Shown here: positions 21,661-33,560 of the stretch, one piece after another | Layout: the number at the start of each line of letters is the position of its first letter | Numbering within the stretch: position 1 is the first letter of the stretch | NCBI GenBank assembly: GCA_017311185.1 | Contig: JAESUZ010003282.1 | Location: forward strand, 806,001 to 870,000 | From: Proteles cristata cristata | Lineage: Eukaryota; Chordata; Mammalia; Carnivora; Hyaenidae | Length of the DNA: 64,000 bases | Direction of reading: 5' to 3' | Translations under genes and position numbers: made by a program | The notes under the pieces: generated by a model | The model's input: only the letters and a program-made list of their open reading frames with translations | Told to the model about the DNA's origin: nothing | Database searches by the model: none

Positions 21661-22332
21661 CACATAAGCATGTACATAGTTGCTCATCTTTATGCTATAG
21701 TCTTCTGCCATTGAAGTGAAGGTGAGTTTATAAACACAAGTAACTAAAAGGTCCTTTTGAAACTGGGCCCATAATGGAAGGGATTTGAGAACCTACATAT
21801 TAACTGAGAGACCCTAAGTATGAACTGAGCATATATATTACTTTTGTCTACCTACTGTCCTAAGCATGGTGGCAGTCTCCAAACAATTTAAAACTCTACA
21901 GCAACATATTACTTCTTAGTCTCTAGTCACCATTTTACTGAGCTCCTCTGCTAAACAATCAGGGCTACTTTTTTCCTGCCTGCTTTCCAGCTGCTGAAAA
22001 CTCTGTGGGAAACTGTACTAGATGCCCCCTGTTCCCTTTTCTCATCTCCTCCCTTCACTGGTCTAGCAAATGCAAGTTTGGTCACTGCCTACATAAAAGG
22101 TACCCCTGAGCACTGAGTAAGAGCCCAACCCACCTGCCTGTGCATTTTCATGTTACTTTCAAGCTCATGAGAAACAAGTTTCCTGCTTTTGTATACACCA
22201 GATACTTAACTGGTTCTTCTTGATTCCATGAGATCCTATCTTTTGCCAGGAAAACACCAGAATATGAAGTTCAATGTTCCTATTAGAATTTATTTGTGTC
22301 CAGACTTTTTTAATATAAAAAAGGACTTCAGA
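21661..22332. other. Unique sequence
   Basis: No gene or repeat family was recognised between the MIR and the next SINE. Confidence 0.4.
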
Positions 22333-22522
22333 TTTTTTTAAAAAATTTTAATGTTTTATTCATTTTTGAGAGAGAGAGAGAGAGGGAGACAGAATCCAAA
22401 TCAGGCTCCAGGCTATGAGCTGTCAGCACAGAGCCTGATGCGGTGCTCGAACCCACAAATCATGAGATCATGACAAAAACCGAAGCTGAACGCTCAACCG
22501 ACTGAGCCACCCCAGGTGCCCC
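22333..22522 (-). mobile_element. SINEC_Fc-type carnivore SINE
   Basis: The plus strand shows a T-rich tail, TTTTTGAGAGAGAGAGAG, then GAGCTGTCAGCACAGAGCCT, GTGCTCGAACCCACAAATCA (B-box complement) and the head complement CCACCCCAGGTGCCCC at the right. A diverged target duplication (CTTCAGATTTTTTT / CTTAAGATTGTTTTT) is likely. Confidence 0.93.
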
Positions 22523-25100
22523 TTAAGATTGTTTTTAATGTTTTTATTTTATTTTTTAAAATTAAATCCTCAATCCAGCAAGTTTTAGCACTGGTCAGAA
22601 TTTTTCTCCACCCTCAAGAATGTGGGACTCAAGGGAGCTTCCATTTTAAATCCTTTGAGTATCCCGTGCTGTTTGAGTGGAGGTCCTGAAGCCAGGACTT
22701 CTGTGCATTTGCTGTAGTATTTGGTTCTCAGACACAAGGATCAGAATGACTTTCCCAAAGGCTGGTTTTCCCAAGGGCTATTTTTTATGTGGAAGCCCTC
22801 ATCTCATAAACAATTGAATTAGTTCACATTAAACACGATCAATGGCAAAAGTACACAAAACATAAAGAAATCCCCTAAAATAATGTTTTTGAACCAGCTG
22901 CTAAATTAAGTAATGTATTTGTTTTATTGCACATTTGCATAATAGGGCAAACTAGAAACTCTCCGTAACAGATGTGCTAGTGGCAGGGAGATTTGATTAC
23001 TGGCTTCTGTTATTAATCACTGCACAAATCTTAAATGATTTGTTTCTACAGTTTGATCAATTTACATCTCAGAACGTACATTTATGCACACAATGTAGAG
23101 ATAAAGCATCTGTTCACACCTTTCTGGAGGCATCAATATATTTATGGGAATTGAAGTTTTGTTAACCAATGCACAGGATACTTTGGCCAAAGACTGACAA
23201 CTTTTGGAAAGATCCCATTAGTTATTCCTTATACTTAATAAACAAAAACCATTTTGTTGTTTCCAGAACATTACGTTCTGATGTCTGTTGTGTTGTCTTT
23301 TCTATGAAAAGCGACAAAACAGATGACATTTGAAACTTAGAGGATTTGAATGATGGACATTCCTATTTCTTATAAATCACCCCAGAATTTTGAGGAATTG
23401 CAGGGTACCATGGTATCATGGACAATTACTGTATAGAGTTGTAAAAACTATCCTTTTTGTTTTAATTTTGCACTTGACATTTTATAATCCTCTATGTATG
23501 ATTTCCATCAGCATTTTAAATGTATATAATACAATTTAAGATGGCATGCCTAAATTTAAAAAATTAAAAACACAGGTAACATAAATACTGTTTCATTAAT
23601 TTCCAATTAAGCATGATAAACACATTGGTTCTACATGTAAACGTTTCCCCAGTAAGTCAAAGCACTAGATAATGTGATTTTTTTTCCAGTTGTGAGTATT
23701 GCAGTTATTTTGCAAGCAAAAATAGATAGTCAAAATACCCATAGAATGAGGTTAACATTAAGCCCGTTGATTCCAGGGGCTGATTTATATTACAAGAAAT
23801 TCTTATTATCATTGCTTGCCATAATGGTTTACCATTTGGAGCCTAACATTTCTCTTAATATTGTGTGATTGTTCATATATATCCTATTTGATTAATTTTG
23901 GTCTCTTCCAAATCACAATAATCAACTGGTACAGAAGACAAAGCTTTGGGAATTTTGTTTCTCGAGCTATTCTGCTGTCCCAATTTGGCCTCCTGTTTCT
24001 ACATGGTAGAGAGGGGGGAAAAATTGAGGGGAGGGGGGTAGGCAGAGCTCAGTGCTGAACTTAAATGCATCATTTCTGAAAACTGGATGAAATTTCAGAT
24101 AAAGGCTTTGTTTTTAATGCCTAGGAAAAAATTAAAATGTATATATTTTTCTCAGTCAGAGGCAAGACTCTTATGGTTGCAACCCCTGCCTTTTTATAGT
24201 TCATCCTGGGAGCTAATGAAGCGTTGCATATTGGTTTCAAATTCAAAGCATATGTAGCCACTGAGGCATTTTTACTTTATATAGTGTGATTTCAAAAGGA
24301 GCCCAAATGTGGTCATCTTAGAAAATGTAATTTGGTCGTGTGCTAAAGAACTTTTTCCCAGATGACAAAAACCCTTCCCCTTTGAGTTGCCTCTGAGAAC
24401 ACAAACTGGCTGTGAAGTACATTCACAACTCTGCGCAAAATGCACAGGAGCTGATGAAAATATATTAAAGGACTGGCATGTCAAGGCCATGAAGGGGATT
24501 GGGCAAATTTGGATAAATGTGTCCAGGTTTCACAGAATCAGAATCAGAAGTGAGTTAGAGGACAATGTAAAAAGATGTTGAAGAGGATAATGCCATCCAG
24601 ACAACAAACTTAACAGCATTACCCATCCAGAGCCATCTCCGAAGTCATTACCGCCATTGCCAGGGGTGTCTGCCAAAGAGGCAGATGTCATTCTGCCACA
24701 ACTTGGCATCTGATGGTTGTCATTTATAAGAGGGAATCAAGTGAGGACTGTAATTAGGTGTGTGTTGAATGGAACCCTTCCTTTTGACTCCACTGAGGGC
24801 TTTTCTAGTCCTGAACACATGGAGAGCGCAAAGCAGGGGAACTTATCTGCCCTTCAGACTCCTGAAAGCTCGTGTATTTTTCCCCTGAGAGAAGTGTACG
24901 GCTTATACTTTTTTTTTTTCTCTGCACACTCAGCATTTATTGTGCTCCTTGGAGATGACAAAGACATGTTCTTGGGCACCCCCTCCCCCCCCCCCGAAAA
25001 CATACACTGTGGAGGAAGAATCATCATGCAAACAGATCAGTTACAAATACACCCTGGTAAGTGCCCTGTTGGGGATATTGGTTTAAAAATGGTGTTGTGG
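22523..25100. other. Low-repeat block, possible conserved non-coding DNA
   Basis: About 2.6 kb with no clear repeat. It contains the octamer ATTTGCAT at 22933-22940 amid ATTA-rich sequence (22800-23170), a further AT-rich block around 23650-23990 and a balanced block at about 24600-24740. C- and T-homopolymer runs lie near 24908 and 24981. A 150-codon plus-strand open frame (24717-25169) has no recognisable features. Confidence 0.4.
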
Positions 25101-25360
25101 AGGCGCAAAGAGTGGAACAACACCTCTTTGGAGATTTGGGCAAGGGCTCCCCAGAGGAGGAGATATTAAAGGAAGAGCAAGCATTTGGCAGGTGGGTGAA
25201 GAAATGAGGGGGTGGACATTCTGGCAGAAGAAATCACGTGTGGACAATGATTATGAAATCACGCCTGGAAAGGTCTGTTGTACTGTGGGAATGTTAAGGG
25301 TTTACATACAGTGAGAGTCTGGGGCATAAAGACATTCTAGAAGAGGGTCAGTTGAGTGGG
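25101..25360. repeat. Possible ancient repeat, unassigned
   Basis: Purine-rich wording (GAAGAGCAAGCATTTGGCAG, then GGACATTCTGGCAGAAGAAA) resembles the same old mammalian repeat suspected at 2231-2880. The assignment is weak. Confidence 0.3.
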
Positions 25361-25423
25361 GCAGAGATGAAAAAAACTCCCTACTGAATCCTTAATTCCT
25401 CCTTTTTTGAAAAGATAGTTCGA

Positions 25424-25640
25424 TTTTTAAAACTGTTTTATGTTTATTTATTTTTGAGAGAGAGACAGCATGTGAGTGGGGGAGGGGCAAAGAGAGAGGA
25501 GGAAACAGAATCTAAAGCAGGCTGTAGTCTCCAAACTGTCAGCACAGAGCCCAACATGGGGCTCGAACTCAGAAATGGTGAGTTCATGACCTGAGCTAAG
25601 TTAAGTTAGACACTTAACTGAATGAGCACCCAGGTGCCCC
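25424..25640 (-). mobile_element. SINEC_Fc-type carnivore SINE
   Basis: The plus strand shows TTTATGTTTATTTATTTTTG, a GAGAGA body, CTGTCAGCACAGAGCCCAAC, GGGGCTCGAACTCAGAAATG (B-box complement) and the head complement GCACCCAGGTGCCCCT. A small ATGACCTGAGCTAAGTTAAG variant lies near the A-box. Target duplication is about AAAAGATAG / AAAAGGTAG. Confidence 0.92.
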
Positions 25641-25693
25641 TAAAAGGTAGATTTAAAAAGGTAAATATAAACTCATGGTGAAACCCCTAAAAC

Positions 25694-25725
25694 TTTAATA
25701 ATAATAATAATAATAATGATAATAA
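25694..25725. repeat. (AAT)n microsatellite
   Basis: Roughly nine AAT units with one GAT interruption, next to a MIR relic. Confidence 0.9.
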
Positions 25726-25905
25726 AAGTAGCTAACATCTGAGTGTTCTCTATTCAGAATTATGCTACTGAATTCTCACCACAACCTTATGGAATTGCTT
25801 CTATTTTTATTTTCACTTTACAAATAAGGAAAAGGAGAATTAGAGAGGCTATATAGCATGCTTAAGTTCATCTCACAGGCAACCGGCAAAGGGAGGGGGA
25901 GTCCG
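25726..25905 (-). repeat. MIR relic
   Basis: CTACTGAATTCTCACCACAA, CTTATGGAATTGCTTCTATT, TTTTCACTTTACAAATAAGG and TCTCACAGGCAACCGGCAAA match reverse-oriented MIR from the 3' part to the core. Confidence 0.75.
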
Positions 25906-26108
25906 GAAAGCACGTAGCAATGCTTGCAAACACTGCCCTGTACACATCTCCACAGAGTTGTGTGTTCAGTCCTTAGAGACTGTCGGCCCATTGGCTAGAA
26001 AATTTTATCTTCCTAAGTAGAGAGAGTGTGGCCTAGCAACGCAGCCTTCAGAGTCATTCATTCCTTTGTGGAGATTAAATCTAGAAATGGTACTGAGAAA
26101 TAGATTGT

Positions 26109-26319
26109 AATTTTTTTTTACATTTATTTATTTCTGAGAGACAGAGTGAGACAGAGCATGAGCAGGGGAGAAAGAAGGAGACACAGAATCCGAAGCAGGC
26201 TGCAGGCTCTGAGCAAGCGTTCAGCACAGAGCCTGACATGGGGCTCAAACCCACAAACTGTGAGATCATGACCTGAGCCAAAGTTGGACACTTAAGTGAC
26301 TGAGCCACCCAGGAACCGC
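26109..26319 (-). mobile_element. SINEC_Fc-type carnivore SINE
   Basis: Plus-strand order is TTTTACATTTATTTATTTCT, the GAGACAGAG body, GGCTCTGAGCAAGCGTTCAG, GGGGCTCAAACCCACAAACT and GACTGAGCCACCCAGGAACC. The AAGCGT in place of a simple GCTGTCAG is a small private change. Confidence 0.93.
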
Positions 26320-28429
26320 TAAAGAAAATTTAGTTAGGGAATTAGCTATCTCATCTCAAGTACCTCACCGCACACTGGAGTACCTTGAAAGTATTGCTCA
26401 AAGCAGAGTATTTTTTTAAACTTTCAAAATATATTTAGTAATATGTAGAGGTGCTCATAATAGAGTCAGGAATTCAAATAATGGGATACAAGACTAGAGA
26501 TATAATATGATGACCTAATTGTAGAAAGGGTAAATATGAGTCAGAAACACATACACAGCGTATGTAGATAGCGTATATGCCATGACTACACTAAACATTT
26601 TCTGAATGCTAGGATTATAAGTGACTCTTGAATATTTTTGCATCTTTTGATCATTAATGAATGGAATTTGTGCAAGCAGAAAACATAAAGTACCCAGAAA
26701 TGGAGATTGTGTGTAAGAGAACATATCCAAGGTCAGAGGGGACTTGGAGAATCCTCAAAGAAGTGCCCCCTGAACTTCTTTGAAAAGGTCCGAGGCCTCC
26801 TGCAAATCAGCTGAGAAATGAGGACCCGTGTGGCATCAGGACATGTTAGTGTCACTAGGAATATCCCTCAACTCTCTTGGTCCCTCTACATTTGTAAAAC
26901 ACTGAGGTTACTCTTTGAATAGAGTCTCAGGAGCCCAAAGCCCTTCTAAAACACCAAGGGAATCTTCTCTCATCTACTCAACCAGGTAGCCAACCTAAAG
27001 CTAAGATAACAATTGGCTTCAAAAATAAAGAGCTTATCTCACAGAAAGGGAATCTGAAAGAAAAGGAGCCTACTAGCTCCTAGATAGGCTCGAAGATGCT
27101 CCAAACCATCTGTCCACCTTTCTGATCTGCTCCAACCTGCCTCCTTCTCAGTCCCTAGGCTGCCACAACCATTCTAGGCATCAGGTTCAGCCAGGATGTC
27201 CAGAAGCAGATGTAGGTCTACTCCTTTCTCATGACTTTAAGAATGAAGACACCTTTCCTAAAAGACCCAGGAAGCTTCCTCCTCACATATTGTCATGTCC
27301 ACTAAAGACTAGTTTTTGACTTGAATCAATTTTTTGAAAGTCCAGTTTCCACTTGCCTTCCTTTTGGTGGAAGCTCTGTTATATACCTCCTGGGGGCTAG
27401 CTTTGAAGCACCTGCTTCAGCAGGAATGTGCCCATCACATTAGAGAAAAACAGGAGGCAAAGGATCCCATTCTGTTGATTCATGGCCCATGTGGCCATAG
27501 TAATTGTACTAAAGGCTTGGTAGGTAGATTTTCCCTTCTGCTATAGTAGACACAATTTTGCTGCAAGATTTTGTTAGGACAATGGGCCCCTTATTTTAAA
27601 AACATCTGCACGCAGTTTGTTGGGTTTAATACAAGTCTCTGGCTTGGCAGAATTTACGGAAGGTATGGGGCAGTTTCTCTGCCTACTGGCATCTAAATTC
27701 TTTGATAAGCAGAAACCTAGGCACAAGTGACACAGGTTAGGTATCACTTAACTTACTTTGTGAGCAGCATTGGTGGCAGTGGATGAGGATAAACACGGGC
27801 CCAGCCCTGCCCATTATAGTTCCAAGACAGCCCAATGAACTCTGGGAACTTAGGTTGGACGTGAAGGAAGTGGGAGGAGGGGCCTGAATACTAAGGTGGC
27901 CATCTTCCCCCTTGAGAATTGCCTCTGCTCACATCCCTGAACTTGTTGAGAGAGGGGGAAATGTACCACAAACTGTGGAATTCATTTTTTTTTAATCCAT
28001 CTAGGTATGCCACAGTATCTAGTCTTCTGTCCATCTGCATGTGATGAGTCACTACGTTGGCCAGACTGCCTACCTTTACTAACAAATTGTTTTTCTTAAT
28101 AAAGCTAATGTTATGCCAAACTAGATCCTAAAGCAGTTAGAGCTTCTTGACATTGCAGGGGCCGTTGCTGACAGAGCACCAAGCAGCTGTGTTGGGGAGG
28201 GTCACCTGAGGTGTCCCCAGTGTGTGGCTGATGGAGACCTGGGACATTCATAAACTCCATTCATCAGCAGCCTTCTTCCAAGCCACCATAAATAAAACAG
28301 CATCCAAATAGAGAACATTGTGTTTCCTAGGGAAAAAAAAATACTCCTTGCAACTTTGATTTGAGGCTTAGAAGAGCAGAATTCCAATATTCTTAAAGCT
28401 CAAAGGACTGCTGAAGGGGCCACATCAGG
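26320..28429. other. Unique sequence, no recognised gene
   Basis: About 2.1 kb without a recognised repeat or gene. Short open frames only (75 codons or fewer) and none recognised. This starts a 10-kb stretch free of carnivore SINEs. Confidence 0.4.
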
Positions 28430-29065
28430 TTGCAAAATAGAAGACTGTTGAACTCTCTCCAATTCTGCTACTTTAACCTTATCCAGCACGTATCATTTCT
28501 TTTCTGGGTTGCTTCCAGATGTCTACTAACTCCATACTCTTGTCAATCCAGTTTCCACAGAGCAACTAAGGTTGTGAGAAAACATAAACTAGCATATAAT
28601 ATTATCATCTCACACTCTTGCTTAAAATCCATTACCATCTTCCATTATCCTTAAAATGAAATTTGAACCCCTCCCCATGGTGCTCAAAACCTTGCATGGT
28701 CTGGAGCTATGCCTTGCTAAGCACACCTCGTCCTGCCTGCCCTCCCTCTTGCTCCAGCTCATTCTTGGAACAAACTCAGGTCACTCTCACATCACAAGTT
28801 TTGCAGAAGCTCTTTTCCTTTCCCTCCTTCCCTGCTCCAAACACTGTTTGTATGTCTGTTCCTTAGAAAGGCTAATCATGCTATGTAAAACTAGTCTCTA
28901 GTTCGGTCCCTTTATAATTTGTAATTCATTTATTTATCTGTGTGTATTTGCCATTTTTCTTATTTTTATAACACGAATGTAAGTTCCAGAGTGGGGGAAC
29001 TATATCTGCCTTTTTCTTTTTTTGTGTCCCAGACTCTGCCAATGAATATTTATTAAATGAGTAAA
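28430..29065 (+). mobile_element. L2 LINE relic, ORF2 end and 3' tail
   Basis: AAAATCCATTACCATCTTCC, AAACCTTGCATGGTCTGGAG, CATTCTTGGAACAAACTCAG, GAATGTAAGTTCCAGAGTGG and the terminal AATGAATATTTATTAAATGA are in L2 order. Reading frames are broken. Confidence 0.8.
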
Positions 29066-30303
29066 TATATTAGTGAATCAGGAGAGAAGTAGGAGGTAGA
29101 ATCTTACTTCTTCTAAAAAAACGTTTTCTGACTGTGTCACCTGAAGTTATCATCATAGTTTTTCTCCCTCTTCTTCTTTTTTTCTTTTTGCATTATTATC
29201 ATTGTTAATATTAGCCTCATTTTTTGAGTGCATGTTGTGAATGTTATTCTAGAGATCAGACATACTTAGTGATGTAAGACTTATTTTCTCCCCTGATGAT
29301 CTAACTGAAGTGTAAACAATTAATGAGAAAAGAGAATGGCCACAGAAGATTGGAATTTTGAGGGGATCTTCATGAAGGATGTTCTAGGTATTTAAGATCA
29401 ATACTGAAAGAGGAATTAGGAATTAGAAACTATATATTAAAAATGGGAAGGATACTCAAAACAGGGCAAATAGGAAGTGTGGAAAGAAATTGGAATGTGT
29501 GAAAAAACAATGGGATCACAATTGCAATTTATATATTTGATGTGACAGCACATGTCTGTACAATTCTTATTGAGTACATAATTTGTATCATTCATATAGT
29601 CATTAACTGCTCTTTACTTTGTAAAGATCTTCATCTGGTATCTTGAACCACAATTTGAATTGTGTTGTTTATAGCATAAATCTGCTTTTCGTTCCAATGA
29701 GATTGTAACCATAAAACAAACAAAGGCCATGTCTGATTCATCTTTATATCTATTGGATTTCAGATTATTCAAATTGGAAATCACTCTGGTAATCCTTTAG
29801 CTATATCTTCTACCTGAGGATGATACTTCTCTATGGAATACGTAATAAAAGATTATCCAGCGTCTTGATAAACTTTTCACAGAAAGATTCTCAGGAGGCA
29901 GTTTGCTTTGATATCAAATGGCTTTTCATGGCAGCAAGTTCTTAAATTTCTCTCCTTCTCAACTTTCCACTATTAATCCTAGTTAAGTCCTCTGGAATTA
30001 TACAGAAGAAAAAATTAATCCTTTTCTGCAAAATAGTCCCTTGCATATTTGAAGGCATAATTACTTTCCCTTTTGTCTGTTAATTTTTAGACCAAATATT
30101 CATATTTTCATTAACGATTCCTCACTGATATTATCAGTTATGTTCAAATACATCTATTTCCTTAAGCAATTGCACAATTGTTGTAAGCTCCATTACAATA
30201 CATATCCTGCCTGCTTTTTTCATACTGCATTCATCCTACTTCAAATCATGGCTGGTAGGCAATCAAAAAAAATTGTTAAATTAATAAATGAGGAACCAGG
30301 AGT
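29066..30303. other. AT-rich sequence, possible short L2 scrap
   Basis: Mostly unrecognised. A short stretch at about 29690-29770 (GAGATTGTAACCATAAAACA, GGCCATGTCTGATTCATC) resembles an L2 3' end. No gene was recognised. Confidence 0.35.
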
Positions 30304-32240
30304 ACCAGCTGTAGCCAGTGCAATAAAGCAAGAAAAAGACATAGCAGGCATCCAATTTTTTGAAAAGAAGTAAAACTCTATTTACAGACAACATTATCAT
30401 TTGTGTAGAAAATGTACAGTATATCTAAATAATATGTGAGCTTAGCAAGGTTGCAGGAGACAAGATCAAGTATTCACAATTATATTTCTATGTAACAGCA
30501 ACAAACAATAGGAGATTAAAATTTAAAATATCACTTATTACAACAGCCAAAAGTATGAGAAAGTTAGGGATAAATTTGACAAAATATATGTAAAATCTTT
30601 AAATTGAAAGCTATAAAATGTTATATAGTGGAATTAGACTGAACCTGAATGAAAAGGTAACCATCTCTACGGGTTGGAAGTCTCTATACTGTTAAGATAT
30701 CGGTTCTTCTTAAATTGGTGTATAGATACAACACTATCACAATCAATATCCCACCAGATTTTTTGAGAAAATTGATAAATTGATTCTAAAAGTCCTATGG
30801 AAATGTAGAAGGAAGGCCTTAAGTAGCCCAAACTTTGAAGGATAAGAAAACAAAATCAGAAGGCTAACAATACCAGAATTTAAGAGTTAGCAAAAGCTGT
30901 CATCAAGACAATGTAGAACTGGCTTAAATATAGACAAATAGACCAAAGGAACAGAATAGAAGGCCCAGTATAGACCCATACATAGATGAAAAATGCCAAA
31001 GCCAAGTCAGTGGAGTAGGAATAATCTTTTTAATAAATTATGTTGGAACAAAAAGATACCTATAAGCCAAACAAATAAACATCAATCCATACCTTTAACT
31101 GTAAACAAAACCCAAATGGATCATACATCTAAACATAAAACCTGAGAGTATAAAACCTTTAGAACACATGGGAGAAAATTTTTGTGACCTTAAGTTAAGC
31201 TGATTTCATAGATTAGATACCAAATGTGTAACCCATGAAATAAACAATACATTGATAAATTGGACTTATTAAAATTCACCATTCTACTCTTTGAAAGACA
31301 GTATTAGAAAAATGAAAGTCTTGAAAGGTGTTAGTTAAATAAATGAAAAAGTAAGACAGACTGGTAGAAAATGTTAGTATATCATAATCCGATAAAGAGA
31401 ACCTGTATTCAGAGGATACGAAGAACTCTTAAAGTCCAATGACAAAATAAACAGCCCACTTCAAACAATGGACAAAAGAAATGACACTTCTTCAAAGAAG
31501 ATACACCGACAGCTTAGTCACTAGGGAAACACAAATTAAAACCATAATGAGATACCTCAGCAAGACTAGCAAAATTGTCAAAATACTGATCATACCAAGT
31601 ATTGGTGTGGATGTGGAGGAACTGGAATTCTAATGTGCTCAGAGTAAACAGAAAATAGTAGCATGACTCTGAAAAAGGTTTGCAGTTTCTTAAAAAAAAA
31701 AAAAAAAGCATGTACACATAGTATTGGCTAAGATAAGTGAAAACATATGTCCTACAAAGATTTCACACTGCATGTGAATGTCTAGATTATTTGTAATAAT
31801 CCCAAATTGGAAATGACCCAAATATCCATCAATTGATGAACGAATAAATAAATTTTGGCATATCCATAAAATAAAATACTATTCAGAAGTGCACAAAACA
31901 GTAAAAACAAACCTCAAAATAATTATACTGAAATTTAGAGAGAAAGAGTACATAGTTTAAATGTTCACTTACATAAAATTATCTTTCTTATTATATAAGA
32001 AAGTTAATCTATAGTGACAGTAAATAGATGAGTGGTTGCCAGGAACTAGAGTATCGGAGATAGGAAGGAGGAAATATTACAAAAAAGCATGAAGAGACGT
32101 TTGTGGCATATATATTTATTTTTTTGACTGTGGTGATACTTTCTTGGATGTATGATATGTTCAAAGTTATCAAAATTTACACATTAAATATGTATGATAT
32201 ATTGCATGGCAGTTGCACCTTATATATGACATTAAAAAAG
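30304..32240 (+). mobile_element. Old L1 (L1M-type) 3' portion, about 1.9 kb
   Basis: Starts in ORF2 (GCCAGTGCAATAAAGCAAGA, GGCATCCAATTTTTTGAAAA), then ATATCCCACCAGATTTTTTG, AACAATGGACAAAAGAAATG, GAAACACAAATTAAAACCAT, AATGACCCAAATATCCATCA and TGGTTGCCAGGAACTAGAG, which is the normal L1 order. It ends with ACACATTAAATATGTATGAT and TGCACCTTATATATGACATT as in old L1 3' ends. ORF2 is broken by many stops and frameshifts. An A-run at about 31690-31706 lies inside it. Confidence 0.88.
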
Positions 32241-32249
32241 AAATGAATA

Positions 32250-32362
32250 CAGCCTTGAAGTCAGTTAGGTCTAGATTCAAGATACACCTTGTTCGCTTAT
32301 GTGCTGTGTGTGTGCCTTTGGACAAATTATTTAATCTCTTTGAGGATCAATTTTATTTTAAA
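32250..32362 (+). repeat. MIR relic, head and core
   Basis: CTTGAAGTCAGTTAGGTCTA, GTGTGCCTTTGGACAAATTA and TTTAATCTCTTTGAGGATCA follow the MIR head-to-core order. It starts right at the old L1's end. Confidence 0.7.
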
Positions 32363-33199
32363 ATGATTTTATTAGAATCTTTTCAAACTTCTCAGAAGTG
32401 ATGTGAATGTACATCATAAGGTGACTTAGGTTGGGGGTCAAGCTCTTATGCTAGTGAAATTACGCAGGCTCCACCCTCCCCATTTGTATCCATTGGTTCA
32501 CAAAAAGTTGAATGGTTTCCTGGGGAGCATGATCCCTGTCTCCCTTGAGCTTCTGCCATATTCATATTTGTCTCATGCACTTGCAAGGCAGTCAAAGAAG
32601 CCAGGTAGCTGGAAAGACAATGAGAAGCTCCTGAGCTGCAGCTTCCCAGAATGGAAGAGGGAATCCAGGTGGTGATGCATAAAGGAAAATATTTGCTAGC
32701 TATAGAAATAGAAGATACCAGAGCTCAAGCTAAATCTGGCCATCCTGAAGACAAACATGTTTTCTGAGGAAAGTGTGTTGGGGGGGCTGATAGGACTTTC
32801 TCACTACCTTATATACACTTTAGTGTTCAAGTGGCTTTATTATCATGTGTTCCCAACTGAATACAACAGAAGGGTCTATCTGACTCTAGCCACAAACACA
32901 TCACAACAGCAATCAGGACTTAAGTCTTGTGCACCCCAGTCATGTTTCATTGACAGTGGACTGGAGGATTTTGGTTCCTCCTATGGGCAAGGAATGGCCA
33001 GTACTGATTCACAGATAGTGTCAGCGTCCTTGGAGATGCCCCGGATAATTAAGACAAGACTTTACCTCAGGCAACTGGGGGATATTCTGCAATAAATATT
33101 AATTTTGACAAAACTACATTTGCAGTCATTGCAGGTAACATCTAAGAAACTGAAGTTACAAATAAGGGGAAGAAAAACTGCATCAAACTTATTTTTTCC
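32363..33199. other. Unique sequence
   Basis: No repeat was recognised. The 112-codon plus-strand frame at 32757-33095 has a short hydrophobic start but no recognisable family, and is within chance expectation. Confidence 0.4.
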
Positions 33200-33560
33200 A
33201 TAGCTTCTCACTAGATCTTGCCACATCTTCCAAACCTAATGGAAGCATTTCTTTCTTCATCTTACTCAACTGGTTAACAACACTCAGCACATTTGTTAGA
33301 ACGTAACCTTCTTGAAATATTTTTCTTGACTCCTGTGACACCACATGATGCAAATTTTTTTCTTACCTCTCTATTTACTTTATTCTCCTGCCTCCCCGTC
33401 CACCTTTTTCCAAATATATTTCTCTAACCCAAACTTGTCTGCTGATCTCCATATTTTTACAGCCAATTATCTACCCAGTATCTCTACATGGGTAGCTCAC
33501 AATATTTCAAATTTAATTTGTTCATTTCCCTCTTAACTTCTTCCTTCAGTCTTCACCATC
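33200..33560 (+). mobile_element. L2 LINE relic, ORF2 region
   Basis: TTTCTTCATCTTACTCAACT, CAATTATCTACCCAGTATCT, CTACATGGGTAGCTCACAAT and TTTCAAATTTAATTTGTTCA follow the L2 ORF2 C-terminal region. Strongly diverged. Confidence 0.6.

Noticed and set aside
24717..25169. 150-codon plus-strand open frame
   Set aside because: It runs through homopolymer T and C tracts and an old-repeat-like region, with no recognised family.
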